From: Verrucomicrobiota bacterium
GTDB taxonomy: Bacteria; Verrucomicrobiota; Verrucomicrobiia; Chthoniobacterales; UBA10450
NCBI GenBank assembly: GCA_003218945.1
Contig: QHPE01000159.1
Location: forward strand, 1 to 53,903
Direction of reading: 5' to 3'
Length of the DNA: 53,903 nt
Made by a program: the position numbers and the translations under genes. Shown one piece after another: positions 44,357 to 52,910 of this stretch (position 1 is its first letter; the number at the start of each line of letters is the position of its first letter). Below the pieces are notes generated by a model. That model saw only the letters and a list, made by a program, of their open reading frames with translations, did no database searches and was not told the origin of the DNA.

Positions 44357-45056
44357 TGGCGTCCTGCTCGTCGATAAAGCCGAGGGAATGACGTCGCACG
44401 ACGTAGTGGCGCTGGCGCGACGAAAACTTGGAACCAAGAAAATCGGCCATTGCGGCACCCTCGACCCGATCGCCACAGGTCTGCTTCTGTTGACGGTGGG
44501 ACGCGGCACAAAGGTGCAAGATCTGCTCATGAGTGAGGACAAGGAATATGCCGGCACGTTCGTGCTCGGCGTGACCACCGATACACAGGACCGCGCAGGC
44601 GAAGTGATTCAGCAGCGACCTGTGCCCGCGCTGGATGAGCATCAAATCCGGGCCACCTTCGAAAAATTCCGCGGCGACTTTTACCAGCTGCCGCCGATGG
44701 TCTCCGCAAAAAAGCAGGGCGGGGTGCCGCTCTATAAATTAGCCCGTCAGGGAAAGGTAGTTGAGCGCGAGCCGCGCCTCGTCCATGTCTATCGCTACAC
44801 AATCGGCCGAATCGCCTTACCAGAAATCGACTTTAGCGTGCTGTGCAGCAAAGGCTTTTATGTTCGCACGTACGTTCACGACATCGGCGAAGTGCTTGGT
44901 TGCGGCGCCCATTTGAAATCGCTGCGCCGGACAAGGTCGGGCCGCTTTGACGTAGCCAACGCGCTCAGTGTCGACGAAATGAAAAACGCGACGCGAGAGG
45001 AAATTCTCAACCGGATGCTGAGTCTGCCGGAAGTGTCGAAGATGCGCGGAGCGTAA
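44325..45056 (+). CDS. truB: tRNA pseudouridine-55 synthase
   Basis: 243 residues. Catalytic Asp47 is in CGTLDPIATG; KEYAGTFVLG, PPMVSAKK and KGFYVRTYVHDIG follow. It makes pseudouridine 55 in the T-loop of tRNA. The ATG at 44325 has GGAGG at 44314-44318, six bases upstream, inside the end of nrnA, so the ORF extending upstream is not the gene. The 32-base overlap with nrnA implies coupled translation. Confidence 0.96.
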   Translation: MKPLSAPGSPDGVLLVDKAEGMTSHDVVALARRKLGTKKIGHCGTLDPIATGLLLLTVGRGTKVQDLLMSEDKEYAGTFVLGVTTDTQDRAGEVIQQRPVPALDEHQIRATFEKFRGDFYQLPPMVSAKKQGGVPLYKLARQGKVVEREPRLVHVYRYTIGRIALPEIDFSVLCSKGFYVRTYVHDIGEVLGCGAHLKSLRRTRSGRFDVANALSVDEMKNATREEILNRMLSLPEVSKMRGA

Positions 45057-45187
45057 GCAAATGAGGAGTGATTCGTTACAGTGTTACGTCGTTACATTGG
45101 AGCCCCTTATGACCTTGACCCCTGTTGTGACCGCTTAACGCTTCAACTGTTTAACGGTTCAACGCGGCGAGGCCATTCTTAATTCAC

Positions 45188-46120
45188 ATGATGCAAATCC
45201 TTCGCTCGGTTCCGGAGCTCTCGCCCTTACCTGGACCGCTCTTTCTCGCCATCGGCGTCTTCGACGGTGTTCATCTCGGTCATCAGGCGGTTATCTCCAC
45301 TTCTGCCGAGCACGCGCGGGCGGAAAACGGAACGCCCGTCGTAGTCACGTTTGATCCCCACCCGGAGAAAGTCTTGCGGCCGGAGAAAGCGCCGCATTTG
45401 CTTACCGCCACGGCGCACAAGATCGCTCTGATTCGGATGCTTGGGGTGAGGCATCTTCTCATCATTGCGTTCGATAAACAGTTCGCCGCAACCGAGCCGG
45501 AGGACTTTGTGCAGCAGTTGGTTCAACATTCCAAACCTCTGCGTGAAATTTGCGTCGGGCACGAATGGTCGTTTGGGAAAAATCGACGCGGCAACCTTCA
45601 GTTGCTCACCAAGCTCGGCGCAAACTTCGACTTCAACGTAGTTGGAATTCGGCCTGTGACCGTTAACGGCGAAATCGTAAGTAGCACGACGATCCGCCGT
45701 GCTGTGGAAGCCGGCGATTTTAAAAAAGCCGCGGTGATGCTTGGCCGTGAATACACGATTCTGGGAACGGTTGTCCACGGCGATGATTTGGGAAAGAAAA
45801 TCGGATTTCAGACAGCAAATCTGAGTGCTCATAGCGAACAGTTTCCACCGAACGGCGTTTATTTTGCCGAGGCAAAGCTGGAAGGTGTTGTCTATCCCGG
45901 CGTTGTGAACCTCGGTTATCGACCCACCATCAGCAGCGGCAAATCGGACCGTGTTCTTGAAATTCATCTGCTTGATTTCAAGCGCGAAATTTACGGCCGA
46001 GAATTGGAACTCCGTTTCGTCCGTTATCTCAGGCCCGAAAAGAAGTTCGAGAACGTTGACGCGCTCGTGCGGCAGATCGAACGTGATGTTCAGCAGGCGC
46101 GCGGCTTTTGCGCCCAATAA
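45188..46120 (+). CDS. ribF: Bifunctional riboflavin kinase / FAD synthetase
   Basis: 310 residues. The N-terminal FAD synthetase has GVFDGVHLGHQ and the NTP-transfer motif SSTTIRR. The C-terminal flavokinase has IGFQTANL and GVVNLGYRPT. It converts riboflavin to FMN and FAD. It ends the nusA run, 131 bases after truB; that spacer has repeated GTTACA and CGCTTAACG-like strings, so it may also have its own promoter. Confidence 0.96.
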   Translation: MMQILRSVPELSPLPGPLFLAIGVFDGVHLGHQAVISTSAEHARAENGTPVVVTFDPHPEKVLRPEKAPHLLTATAHKIALIRMLGVRHLLIIAFDKQFAATEPEDFVQQLVQHSKPLREICVGHEWSFGKNRRGNLQLLTKLGANFDFNVVGIRPVTVNGEIVSSTTIRRAVEAGDFKKAAVMLGREYTILGTVVHGDDLGKKIGFQTANLSAHSEQFPPNGVYFAEAKLEGVVYPGVVNLGYRPTISSGKSDRVLEIHLLDFKREIYGRELELRFVRYLRPEKKFENVDALVRQIERDVQQARGFCAQ

Positions 46121-46133
46121 CCGAGACGCCGCT

Positions 46134-46490
46134 TCAAAACTCCAAGCGCGTAAGGTCCCGCACCTCGGGCGTCTTGCGTATCGCAAAAATGACCGCAAAA
46201 GCGCCCACCACGAGACCGCAGCCGAACGCAAACACAAGCAACAGCCAGATTGGGAAGTTAGCCAATTCGATTATCCCTTCGCGCACTACGTGACCGGCAC
46301 CGATCAAGTAAGCCACTCCGCTTCCAATTAGCGCCAGGCCAAGGAGAATTACTGCGCGTAACCATCGTGACTCTCGTCGTGCTGCGGGCAAGCTCGCCAT
46401 GACACGTGCGGTGAAACCATCGTCATCAATGTACGGCACAGTCTCACGCAATTGCCGACCCAGCGTCTCGTCGTTGATCATTGGATGCAT
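46134..46490 (-). CDS. Two-TM protein after an ECF sigma gene, possible anti-sigma factor
   Basis: 118 residues. A cytoplasmic N-terminus of about 45 residues (ETVPYIDDDGFTARVMASL) is followed by two membrane helices (about 46-66 and 79-103). The first region has the length of an anti-sigma domain but no zinc HxxxCxxC motif. It begins four bases after the sigma gene stop, which is why an anti-sigma role is proposed. Confidence 0.7.
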   Translation of the reverse strand: MHPMINDETLGRQLRETVPYIDDDGFTARVMASLPAARRESRWLRAVILLGLALIGSGVAYLIGAGHVVREGIIELANFPIWLLLVFAFGCGLVVGAFAVIFAIRKTPEVRDLTRLEF

Positions 46491-46494
46491 TGTA

Positions 46495-47031
46495 TCAATT
46501 TGGCGCCCACGCCGCCAGTGTTCGTTTCAGTTTTTCGCGGCCACGCAGGACGTTGGTTTTTACAGTTCCAAGCGGGATATCCAAAACGCGCGCCGCCTCG
46601 TCGTGCGAAAGACCGTTTTGGCAGCAAAGCACAACGGCAGTGCGTTCGTTTAACGGGAGCAAGCTGAGCGCGTGCATTAGATCATGTCTCAAACCCGGAT
46701 CGATACTCCTCGGATCCTGCTCGGCCTGCCACTGCTCCTCATCCACGCCGACCAACTCCTTGCGGCGGCGCGCGTCCTCGCGAAAACAGTTGTACGCGAT
46801 TCGATAAAGCCACGTGGAAAATCGCGCTTCACCCCGAAAGCTTCGAATATTCTTGTAAGCTCGGAGAAAAGCTTCTTGTGCAAGGTCATCGGCCAGAGCG
46901 AGGTCTGTGCGGGTGAGTTGCCGCAGCAGACCGCGCACGCTGGATTGATGGCGGCGCACAAGTTCGCCGAACGCGTGCTGATCGTCGTCGGCAAGAACTC
47001 GCGCAATGAGGTCCGCATCCGTAAGCTCCAC
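46495..47031 (-). CDS. RpoE-type ECF sigma factor
   Basis: 178 residues. Region 2 (AFGELVRRHQSSVRGLL, DDLAQEAFLRAYKNI, FSTWLYRIAYNCFRED) and region 4 (LLPLNERTAVVLCCQNGLSHDEAARVLDIPLGTVKT) are complete. It belongs to the classical RpoE-like group, not the kinase-linked group at 15306. It lies between the membrane-protein gene at 47042 and the putative anti-sigma gene, all on the minus strand with 4-10 base gaps. Confidence 0.94.
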   Translation of the reverse strand: MELTDADLIARVLADDDQHAFGELVRRHQSSVRGLLRQLTRTDLALADDLAQEAFLRAYKNIRSFRGEARFSTWLYRIAYNCFREDARRRKELVGVDEEQWQAEQDPRSIDPGLRHDLMHALSLLPLNERTAVVLCCQNGLSHDEAARVLDIPLGTVKTNVLRGREKLKRTLAAWAPN

Positions 47032-47041
47032 AGCCGCAATA

Positions 47042-47728
47042 TTACGGTCTCGGTGGCGGAGGAGGAATTTCCTTTTTGCCTTCTAATTTCCATACAATTA
47101 GATAGCCGAGTCCAATTAGGAACGGAATTAACCCGAACGACCACACGCCGCCTTCCCAGTCATTGACGGCCCCTAGCCAAACCATCAGGCCCAAGCCGAC
47201 CATTGTCCAAATAACTCCGCGCCGCACATCCGAACGCCGACGCACGCGTCGCACCTCAGGTGCAAGCAGTTCCGCGGGAACCGGCTGACCTTTCTCCACC
47301 ATCATCCGGATCGTTCGCTGTCGCATGCGGTTTCCGATAAGTGCAAATATCCCTATCGTGGCAACGATCAGCACAGGCGCACCGAAGATCGACAGGAACA
47401 CGATCGCTACGATTGGAATGGCGATGAAGTCACGCATTTTCTCAAGATCGGCGTCTTCATCTTTATCACCGGTATCAATGGTGATTCCATGCTTGCCATG
47501 AAGCTTTTTCTCCAGCTTACGGTGAATTCTGTCCGCGAGATCCGATGAAGCCGAACTCCCAGTAGCCGTTGGCGTTAATGCAGGCGCTGCGATTGACGTT
47601 GCTGACGTGGTGGCTGTTGCTGCTGCCGTTGTTGTCGGGCTGGCAATGGGTGTTTCGGTTGGAGCCTGCCCAAACAAGCTGCCAGCCAGCGCCAGTGAGC
47701 AAATGCAGAGGAGGAATAATTTTTTCAT
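47042..47728 (-). CDS. Secreted/membrane protein with DUF6249-like region
   Basis: 228 residues from ATG 47728, whose product begins with a signal peptide (MKKLFLLCICSLALAG); the frame extends to 47764. A Thr/Ala/Pro-rich stretch follows (about 25-60), then charged residues and three to four hydrophobic helices (about 100-145 and 170-222). The C-terminus ends in six prolines (PPPPPPRP). The membrane part resembles the DUF6249 family by eye. It heads the operon containing an ECF sigma gene and may be its sensor or target (inference). Confidence 0.75.
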   Translation of the reverse strand: MKKLFLLCICSLALAGSLFGQAPTETPIASPTTTAAATATTSATSIAAPALTPTATGSSASSDLADRIHRKLEKKLHGKHGITIDTGDKDEDADLEKMRDFIAIPIVAIVFLSIFGAPVLIVATIGIFALIGNRMRQRTIRMMVEKGQPVPAELLAPEVRRVRRRSDVRRGVIWTMVGLGLMVWLGAVNDWEGGVWSFGLIPFLIGLGYLIVWKLEGKKEIPPPPPRP

Positions 47729-47850
47729 AATGTCTTTGATCGTAGGATGCAGCAAATGCCCCATTTGGATTCAACGACTTTGCGTCTCCCGAGGCAATTA
47801 AAAGGTTGCGTGCCGCGGCCGACTGGACATTATTGTTCCCTCGCAAAACT

Positions 47851-47926
<76 letters not shown>

Positions 47927-47935
47927 ACTTTTCGC

Positions 47936-48913
47936 GTGTATTTGTGGCGCAGAACAGCCGAACCCCAATGGGTTAAAGCACACGAACATCTTCTTCAAGC
48001 CCAGGCCCACGGCGATCTTGTGATCGTACACAGACCCGGGCGGAAGCGTTTTCAGCTTGAAATTGTCTGCAGATTCCGAAGCGCGGCACGAGCAGTAGTC
48101 AAAAAGTTTGGCGGACGCATCGAGCAATTACCGCCTGATTGGCTGGAGCGACTCATCGCTCGCAAGCCGAACGCAATCCTGATCGGAAAGCGCTTGGTCG
48201 TCGCCACCTCCATCGAAGCGTTGCAGAGCTGCAGTGTCCGCTGTCCTGAGTGGATTCCCCTTCGCCTCTCCAGGCCGTATGCGCCGGGGATAGCAAACCC
48301 TACAGCATACGATGACAAACCGCCGCTCCTTGTCATTCCTGCCTCGATAGCATTTGGAACCGGTGAGCACGCCACGACAGCAATGTCGCTTCGGTTCTTG
48401 GAAGAACTGAGCCGCGGGTGGAAGCGCGGCTGGTCGCTCGTCGATCTTGGCACTGGGAGTGGAATCCTCGCTCTGGCGGCGAAACGTTTCGGCGCGGGGC
48501 GCGTCACAGCCATTGATGCCGATCCCACGGCGATTTCCATCGCCGAATCAAACGCACGGCTGAACCAAATTCATGGTGTCACTTTTCGATTAAGCGATGT
48601 CCGCAAATGGAGATCGACGCACGAGACCAACGTCATCACTGCAAATTTACATAGCGAATTGCTGATAGAAATCCTTTCGAAATTAAAACGCGGCGGCCGG
48701 TTGATTCTGTCAGGGATTTTGCACCGCGACGAAGCCGAGTTTCTGCACGCCCTGTCCCGAAACAACCTCGAGATAATCAAAATCAAGCGTCGCGGAAAAT
48801 GGATTGCCATCCTCGCCCGTTGTAGCGGCACTTTGCGAGCAGCGGACTTGGCCTGTGGCAAATTTTTGCGGCGGTCACAGACCGCCGCTAGAGTAGAACG
48901 AAATGCAAACTGA
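47936..48913 (+). CDS. prmA: Ribosomal protein L11 methyltransferase
   Basis: 325 residues from GTG 47936. Methylates ribosomal protein L11. An upstream start would lie inside the tRNA, so GTG, ten bases after its CCA, is preferred. The N-terminal L11-binding domain is short but typical (TAEPQWVKAHEHLLQAQ). SAM motifs follow: FGTGEHATT, DLGTGSGILALA and DADPTA. The usual NILA-type active-site motif reads TANLHSE. The C-terminal 25-30 residues (about 296-325) are encoded by a palindromic repeat at 48821-48892 and are probably not part of the original enzyme. The start of the next gene overlaps by 11 bases. Confidence 0.9.
   Translation: MYLWRRTAEPQWVKAHEHLLQAQAHGDLVIVHRPGRKRFQLEIVCRFRSAARAVVKKFGGRIEQLPPDWLERLIARKPNAILIGKRLVVATSIEALQSCSVRCPEWIPLRLSRPYAPGIANPTAYDDKPPLLVIPASIAFGTGEHATTAMSLRFLEELSRGWKRGWSLVDLGTGSGILALAAKRFGAGRVTAIDADPTAISIAESNARLNQIHGVTFRLSDVRKWRSTHETNVITANLHSELLIEILSKLKRGGRLILSGILHRDEAEFLHALSRNNLEIIKIKRRGKWIAILARCSGTLRAADLACGKFLRRSQTAARVERNAN
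48821..48892. repeat. TGTAG-family element forming the 3' end of prmA
   Basis: Left arm TGTAGCGGC; right arm GGCGGTC-ACA-GACCGCC followed by GCTAGA. Read on the minus strand, its first 24 bases match the copy at 7837-7860 except one, so the two are copies of one element. Confidence 0.85.
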
Positions 48914-49979
48914 ACAGCTTGCCTACGTTATCGTCACGCCCTATTCGATGCGAAAATCGCGCACCGGCGGAATCGTTGGCCGGTTGATTTCCCGCACCGG
49001 ACTCGACTTGGTCGGAGGGCGAATGTTCGCTCCTGGCGCGGAACTAGCCAAGCGCTACGTGGACACAATTGTAACCGAAACCGATCCTCGCCACCGCGCT
49101 ACGCAGGAATTGATTCGCGATTATGTACTGAAAAATTTCACCGACGAAAAGAACCTTCAATGTCCCCGTGTTCTGTTTCTCATTTTCCGCGGCCCGGACG
49201 CCGTGGAAAGAATTCATGAAGTCGTGGGCCATATCGTGCACGAGCGCACCAGCGGCGAAACGATTCGCGACACCTATGGCGATTACCTTACCGACGACTC
49301 AGGCAATGTCGTTTACTTCGAACCGGGAGTCGTTACAGCTTTCGAACCCAGCGCAGTCGAGCGTGATTTAAGACTTTGGGCGGAATTTTCTGATTCCGAC
49401 GGCGGAATCCTCGATGGCGCCGTGCCCCACCCGCCCGGCACCCTAATCGAAAAAACGCTAGTTTTAATCAAACCGGACAATTTCCGATTCCCGAACCTGC
49501 GCCCAGGCGGTGTGATTGAAGTGTTCTCGCGCTCCGGCCTTTCAATCATCGGCTTCAAGGTTCATCAAATGAGCGTAGCACAGGCAGAGGAGTTTTATGG
49601 ACCAGTGCTACCGGTGCTTGAGGAAAAGCTCGGAGCGAAAAGCGGCCGTGAAAACTGGGAGTGCATTGTCGAGTTCATGGCGGGCAAAAAACCGAGCGAA
49701 TGTCCTGCCGAGGAACGCGAAGCGCCGGGCACGGAAAAATCGATCGCGATTGTTTACCAGGGAGTGGACGCCGTGCGGAAGATTCGCGACGTGCTCGGGC
49801 CGACCGATCCAGCAAAAGCGCCGCCGGGCTCCATTCGAAAGGAGTTCGGACAAACGATCATGGTTAACGCCGCGCATGCATCGGATTCCGTTGAGAATGC
49901 GAAACGCGAAATGGCGATCATCCGAGTCGAAGAAAATAATTTCAAACCTCTGATTGAAAACTTCTATCGCCACCAATAG
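48903..49979 (+). CDS. Tandem nucleoside diphosphate kinase with one degenerate domain
   Basis: 358 residues, two NDK-like folds in one chain. NDKs transfer the gamma-phosphate of ATP to NDPs through a phosphohistidine. The second domain (about 180-350) has the lead strand EKTLVLIKPDNF and the catalytic NAAHASDS with His325. The first domain (about 7-170) has LAYVIVTPYSMR and IVGRLISRTGLDLVGG but lacks the NxxHxSDS motif, having YFEPGVVTAF instead. It is therefore probably a non-catalytic copy that could serve regulation or oligomerisation. Normal NDKs are about 140 residues. Confidence 0.88.
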   Translation: MQTEQLAYVIVTPYSMRKSRTGGIVGRLISRTGLDLVGGRMFAPGAELAKRYVDTIVTETDPRHRATQELIRDYVLKNFTDEKNLQCPRVLFLIFRGPDAVERIHEVVGHIVHERTSGETIRDTYGDYLTDDSGNVVYFEPGVVTAFEPSAVERDLRLWAEFSDSDGGILDGAVPHPPGTLIEKTLVLIKPDNFRFPNLRPGGVIEVFSRSGLSIIGFKVHQMSVAQAEEFYGPVLPVLEEKLGAKSGRENWECIVEFMAGKKPSECPAEEREAPGTEKSIAIVYQGVDAVRKIRDVLGPTDPAKAPPGSIRKEFGQTIMVNAAHASDSVENAKREMAIIRVEENNFKPLIENFYRHQ

Positions 49980-50012
49980 CTTGCGCTCCCATTTGTGGAT
50001 CACATCATTGCC

Positions 50013-51176
50013 ATGGAAATCTCTGAACGCGCCGCTCAACTGACTCCGTCGTTGACTCTCTCGATCGACAGCAAGGCGAAAGCAATGAAGGCCGAAGGCA
50101 TCGACGTCTGCGGCTTCGGTGCGGGCGAGCCGGATTTCGACACACCTGAGCACATCAAAAGGGCCGCAATCGAAGCGTTGGAGGCGGGCTTTACGAAATA
50201 CACGCCCAACGCTGGCATCCCCGAACTGCGGCAGGCGATTGCAGACAAATTTGCGGTAGATAACGGACTCAATTATCGCGCGGCACAGGTCATCGTCAGC
50301 AACGGCGCAAAGCACGCGTGCTACAACGCGATCCTCGCCACTTGTCAGCCGGGCGATGAAGTCATTATTCCAGCGCCGTATTGGGTCAGTTACCCCGACA
50401 TGGTGCGGCTCGTTGGCGCCGAGCCGGTGATCGTGCCTACCAGTGAGCGCAACTCCTGGAAAATGCGCGCTGAAGATTTTGAAAATGCAATGACTCCGCG
50501 GACAAAGATGCTGATCATGAACAGCCCCGGCAACCCAACTGGTTCCGTTTATACGCGCGAGGAATTAGAAGCGATCGTCAATGTCGCCGCCGAAGAAGAC
50601 ATTTACATCCTGTCCGACGAAATTTACGAGAAGCTCCTGTACGACGACGCCAAACATGTGAGCATCGCGTCGCTATCCAAGGAAGCGTACGACCTGGCAA
50701 TTACGATTAATGGGTTTAGTAAATCTTATGCGATGACGGGATGGCGACTCGGTTATCTCGCCGCGCCCGACCAGGTGGCGAGAGCTGTCGATTCAATCCA
50801 AAGCCATACCAGTTCAAATCCGTCCTCCTTTTCGCAATACGGTGCGCTTGCCGCCCTAAAAGGCGACCAACAACCGCTCGCCGATATGCGCGAGGAATTC
50901 GATATGCGTCGCAACTATATGTTTGACCGACTCTCGAAGATTTCCAATGTGACTGCCGTCAAGCCACAGGGCGCGTTTTACATGCTGGTAAACATTAACC
51001 AGCTTGGACTCACTTCGCAGAATTTCGCCGATCGTTTGCTGAGCAAAGCCAATGTTGCCGTGGTGCCGGGAGCTGCCTTCGGCGACGACCGCACCGTACG
51101 GTTCAGCTACGCCACCAGCCTTGATGTGATTAAGAAGGGCCTGGATCGATTCCAGGACTTCTGCCGTACGTTGTAA
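50013..51176 (+). CDS. aspC: Class I aspartate aminotransferase
   Basis: 387 residues from ATG 50013; GTG 49995 would add six residues (VDHIIA). Transfers amino groups between aspartate or glutamate and 2-oxo acids. Visible are GAGEPDFDTP, PNAGIPELRQ, PAPYWVSYPDM, NSPGNPTGSVY, LSDEIYEKLLYD and the PLP-lysine motif GFSKSYAMTGWRLGY (Lys237). The layout is of the Bacillus/Thermus-type branch (Igamma). Confidence 0.94.
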   Translation: MEISERAAQLTPSLTLSIDSKAKAMKAEGIDVCGFGAGEPDFDTPEHIKRAAIEALEAGFTKYTPNAGIPELRQAIADKFAVDNGLNYRAAQVIVSNGAKHACYNAILATCQPGDEVIIPAPYWVSYPDMVRLVGAEPVIVPTSERNSWKMRAEDFENAMTPRTKMLIMNSPGNPTGSVYTREELEAIVNVAAEEDIYILSDEIYEKLLYDDAKHVSIASLSKEAYDLAITINGFSKSYAMTGWRLGYLAAPDQVARAVDSIQSHTSSNPSSFSQYGALAALKGDQQPLADMREEFDMRRNYMFDRLSKISNVTAVKPQGAFYMLVNINQLGLTSQNFADRLLSKANVAVVPGAAFGDDRTVRFSYATSLDVIKKGLDRFQDFCRTL

Positions 51177-51180
51177 TCGC

Positions 51181-51269
51181 TCATCCCGAACGAAGCGAGA
51201 CGCATTCGAGAGACCCAGCGCACACTGAAGTCATTGCATCGGGCTTCCTCGACTTCGCTCGGAATGACA
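51181..51269. repeat. TCATYCCGARCGAAG inverted-repeat element
   Basis: The left end TCATCCCGAACGAAG matches the reverse complement of the right end (TCATTCCGAGCGAAG) except two positions. The ends are of the same type as the element between infB and rbfA. It occupies nearly the whole spacer between aspC and the GH57 gene. Confidence 0.75.
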
Positions 51270-51284
51270 ATGTAAATCTTCCGG

Positions 51285-52910
51285 ATGCGCGGCCATCTTG
51301 CCCTCATTCTCCACGCGCATCTCCCTTTCGTACGCCATCCTGAGCACGAGCATTTCCTCGAGGAAGAGTGGTTTTTCGAGGCGATTACAGAAGCCTACAT
51401 CCCGTTGCTGCGCATGATGCAACGACTCATGGCCGATCGTGTGCCGTTCAAACTCACGATGTCGATCACGCCAACGCTCTGCGCGATGCTTCAGGATCAG
51501 CTCTTACGCGAGCGCTACGTGCGGCACCTCGAATTGTTGATCGACCTAGCTGAGCGCGAGCAACAGCGAACTCGTAAAGATCCGCAGCTGCATCAGTTGG
51601 CGAACTTTTATTTCGAACTGTTCTCAGAAAATCGCCGCTTCTTTGTTGAGGAATGTAAATACGATCTGCTCAGCCTATTTGAGAGGTTTGCACAGACCGG
51701 CGCGCTCGAAATCATTGCCAGTGCCGCAACGCATGGCTTGCTTCCAATTGCTCAACAGCAATCGAGTGAGGCAGCGCGTGCACAGGTTTTAATCGGACGC
51801 GATACGCATGTCGACGTATTCGGCGCAGAGCCCGCCGGATTTTGGTTACCCGAATGCGGCTACGCACCTGGTCTCGAATGTACTCTCCAGGAAGCCAATC
51901 TCCGGTGGTTTGTGCTCGATGCACACGGATTGCTCTTTGCAAAACCGCGCCCGTGCCGTTCTATCTATGCGCCCTGTTATACACCGGCGGGACCGGTCGC
52001 CTTCGCCCGGGATCCCAATGCAGGCCGACAAGTCTGGAGTGCAAAGGAAGGTTATCCGGGTCATCCAGCTTACCGGGAATTTTATCGCGACATCGGTTTT
52101 GATCTGCCAACGGAATATTTGGGATCCATTGCACGCGGAAGCCGAAAATTCTCCGGGGTGAAGTATCATCGGATCACTGGACCGGGTAACGAAAAACAGT
52201 TGTATGATCGCACGGCAGCGACGAACGCGGCGCTAAAACATGCAATTCACTTTCTGGAACAACGCCGTGAGCAGATTCTCGGAATCGGCCAATTGGGTTT
52301 TACCCCGATCATTATCGCTCCGTTCGACGCAGAATTATTTGGGCACTGGTGGTTCGAAGGACCGATCTTTCTTGAACAATTCATACGCCGCACCGCAAAA
52401 CAATCCGATTTACGCCTGACCACGCCGAGTGAATATCTGGCTGAGCATCCCACACAACAAATCGTCAAGCCCGCTGCCTCGACATGGGGAGAGAACGGCC
52501 ATCTCGCAGTCTGGCTCGATCCGGGGAACGCTTGGATTTATCCGCAGCTGCAATCTGCGGCGGACCGCATGACTCAACTCGCACGGCAGCACACCAACAC
52601 GGTTGTAGGGCAACCGCTTCGATCGACGAAAGAAACATCGGCAGGCGGAGCGCCTGCCCTACAACTTACTGATCGTGTTTTGAAACAACTCGCCCGCGAA
52701 CTTTTACTGGCGCAGTCAAGTGATTGGGCGTTTCTAATGAAAACACGGACTGCGCGCGAATATGCGACCCAACGCACGATCGATCACCTTGCTCGTTTCA
52801 ATCGCCTGCACGATCAGTTTGTGGCCACGATGATTAGTGAAGAATTCCTGCGTGATTGCGAATGGCGGGACAACGTTTTTCCAAACCTCAACTGGCGATA
52901 CTATGCTTAG
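51285..52910 (+). CDS. GH57-family alpha-glucan enzyme, probable 1,4-alpha-glucan branching enzyme
   Basis: 541 residues, about the length of bacterial/archaeal GH57 branching enzymes. Visible: LHAHLPFVRHPE (His10, His12), catalytic nucleophile Glu190 in FWLPECGY, Asp348 in PFDAELFGHWW, and GENG near 408. GH57 branching enzymes introduce alpha-1,6 branches into glycogen; alpha-amylase activity cannot be excluded by sight. A 60-base TGTAG-family element (52604-52663) is inserted in frame, giving about 20 foreign residues (roughly 440-459) in the C-terminal helical region. The stop overlaps the next gene's ATG by eight bases. It may work with the glycogen phosphorylase at 886. Confidence 0.88.
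   Translation: MRGHLALILHAHLPFVRHPEHEHFLEEEWFFEAITEAYIPLLRMMQRLMADRVPFKLTMSITPTLCAMLQDQLLRERYVRHLELLIDLAEREQQRTRKDPQLHQLANFYFELFSENRRFFVEECKYDLLSLFERFAQTGALEIIASAATHGLLPIAQQQSSEAARAQVLIGRDTHVDVFGAEPAGFWLPECGYAPGLECTLQEANLRWFVLDAHGLLFAKPRPCRSIYAPCYTPAGPVAFARDPNAGRQVWSAKEGYPGHPAYREFYRDIGFDLPTEYLGSIARGSRKFSGVKYHRITGPGNEKQLYDRTAATNAALKHAIHFLEQRREQILGIGQLGFTPIIIAPFDAELFGHWWFEGPIFLEQFIRRTAKQSDLRLTTPSEYLAEHPTQQIVKPAASTWGENGHLAVWLDPGNAWIYPQLQSAADRMTQLARQHTNTVVGQPLRSTKETSAGGAPALQLTDRVLKQLARELLLAQSSDWAFLMKTRTAREYATQRTIDHLARFNRLHDQFVATMISEEFLRDCEWRDNVFPNLNWRYYA
52604..52663. repeat. TGTAG-family element inserted in frame in the GH57 gene
   Basis: TGTAGGG at the left; at the right GGCAGGCG-GAG-CGCCTGCC followed by CTACA. 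The length is exactly 60 bases (20 codons), so the frame is retained. Confidence 0.85.

Noticed and set aside
45227-46237. Minus-strand open frame of 336 residues
   Set aside because: It is antisense to ribF, whose motifs are complete.
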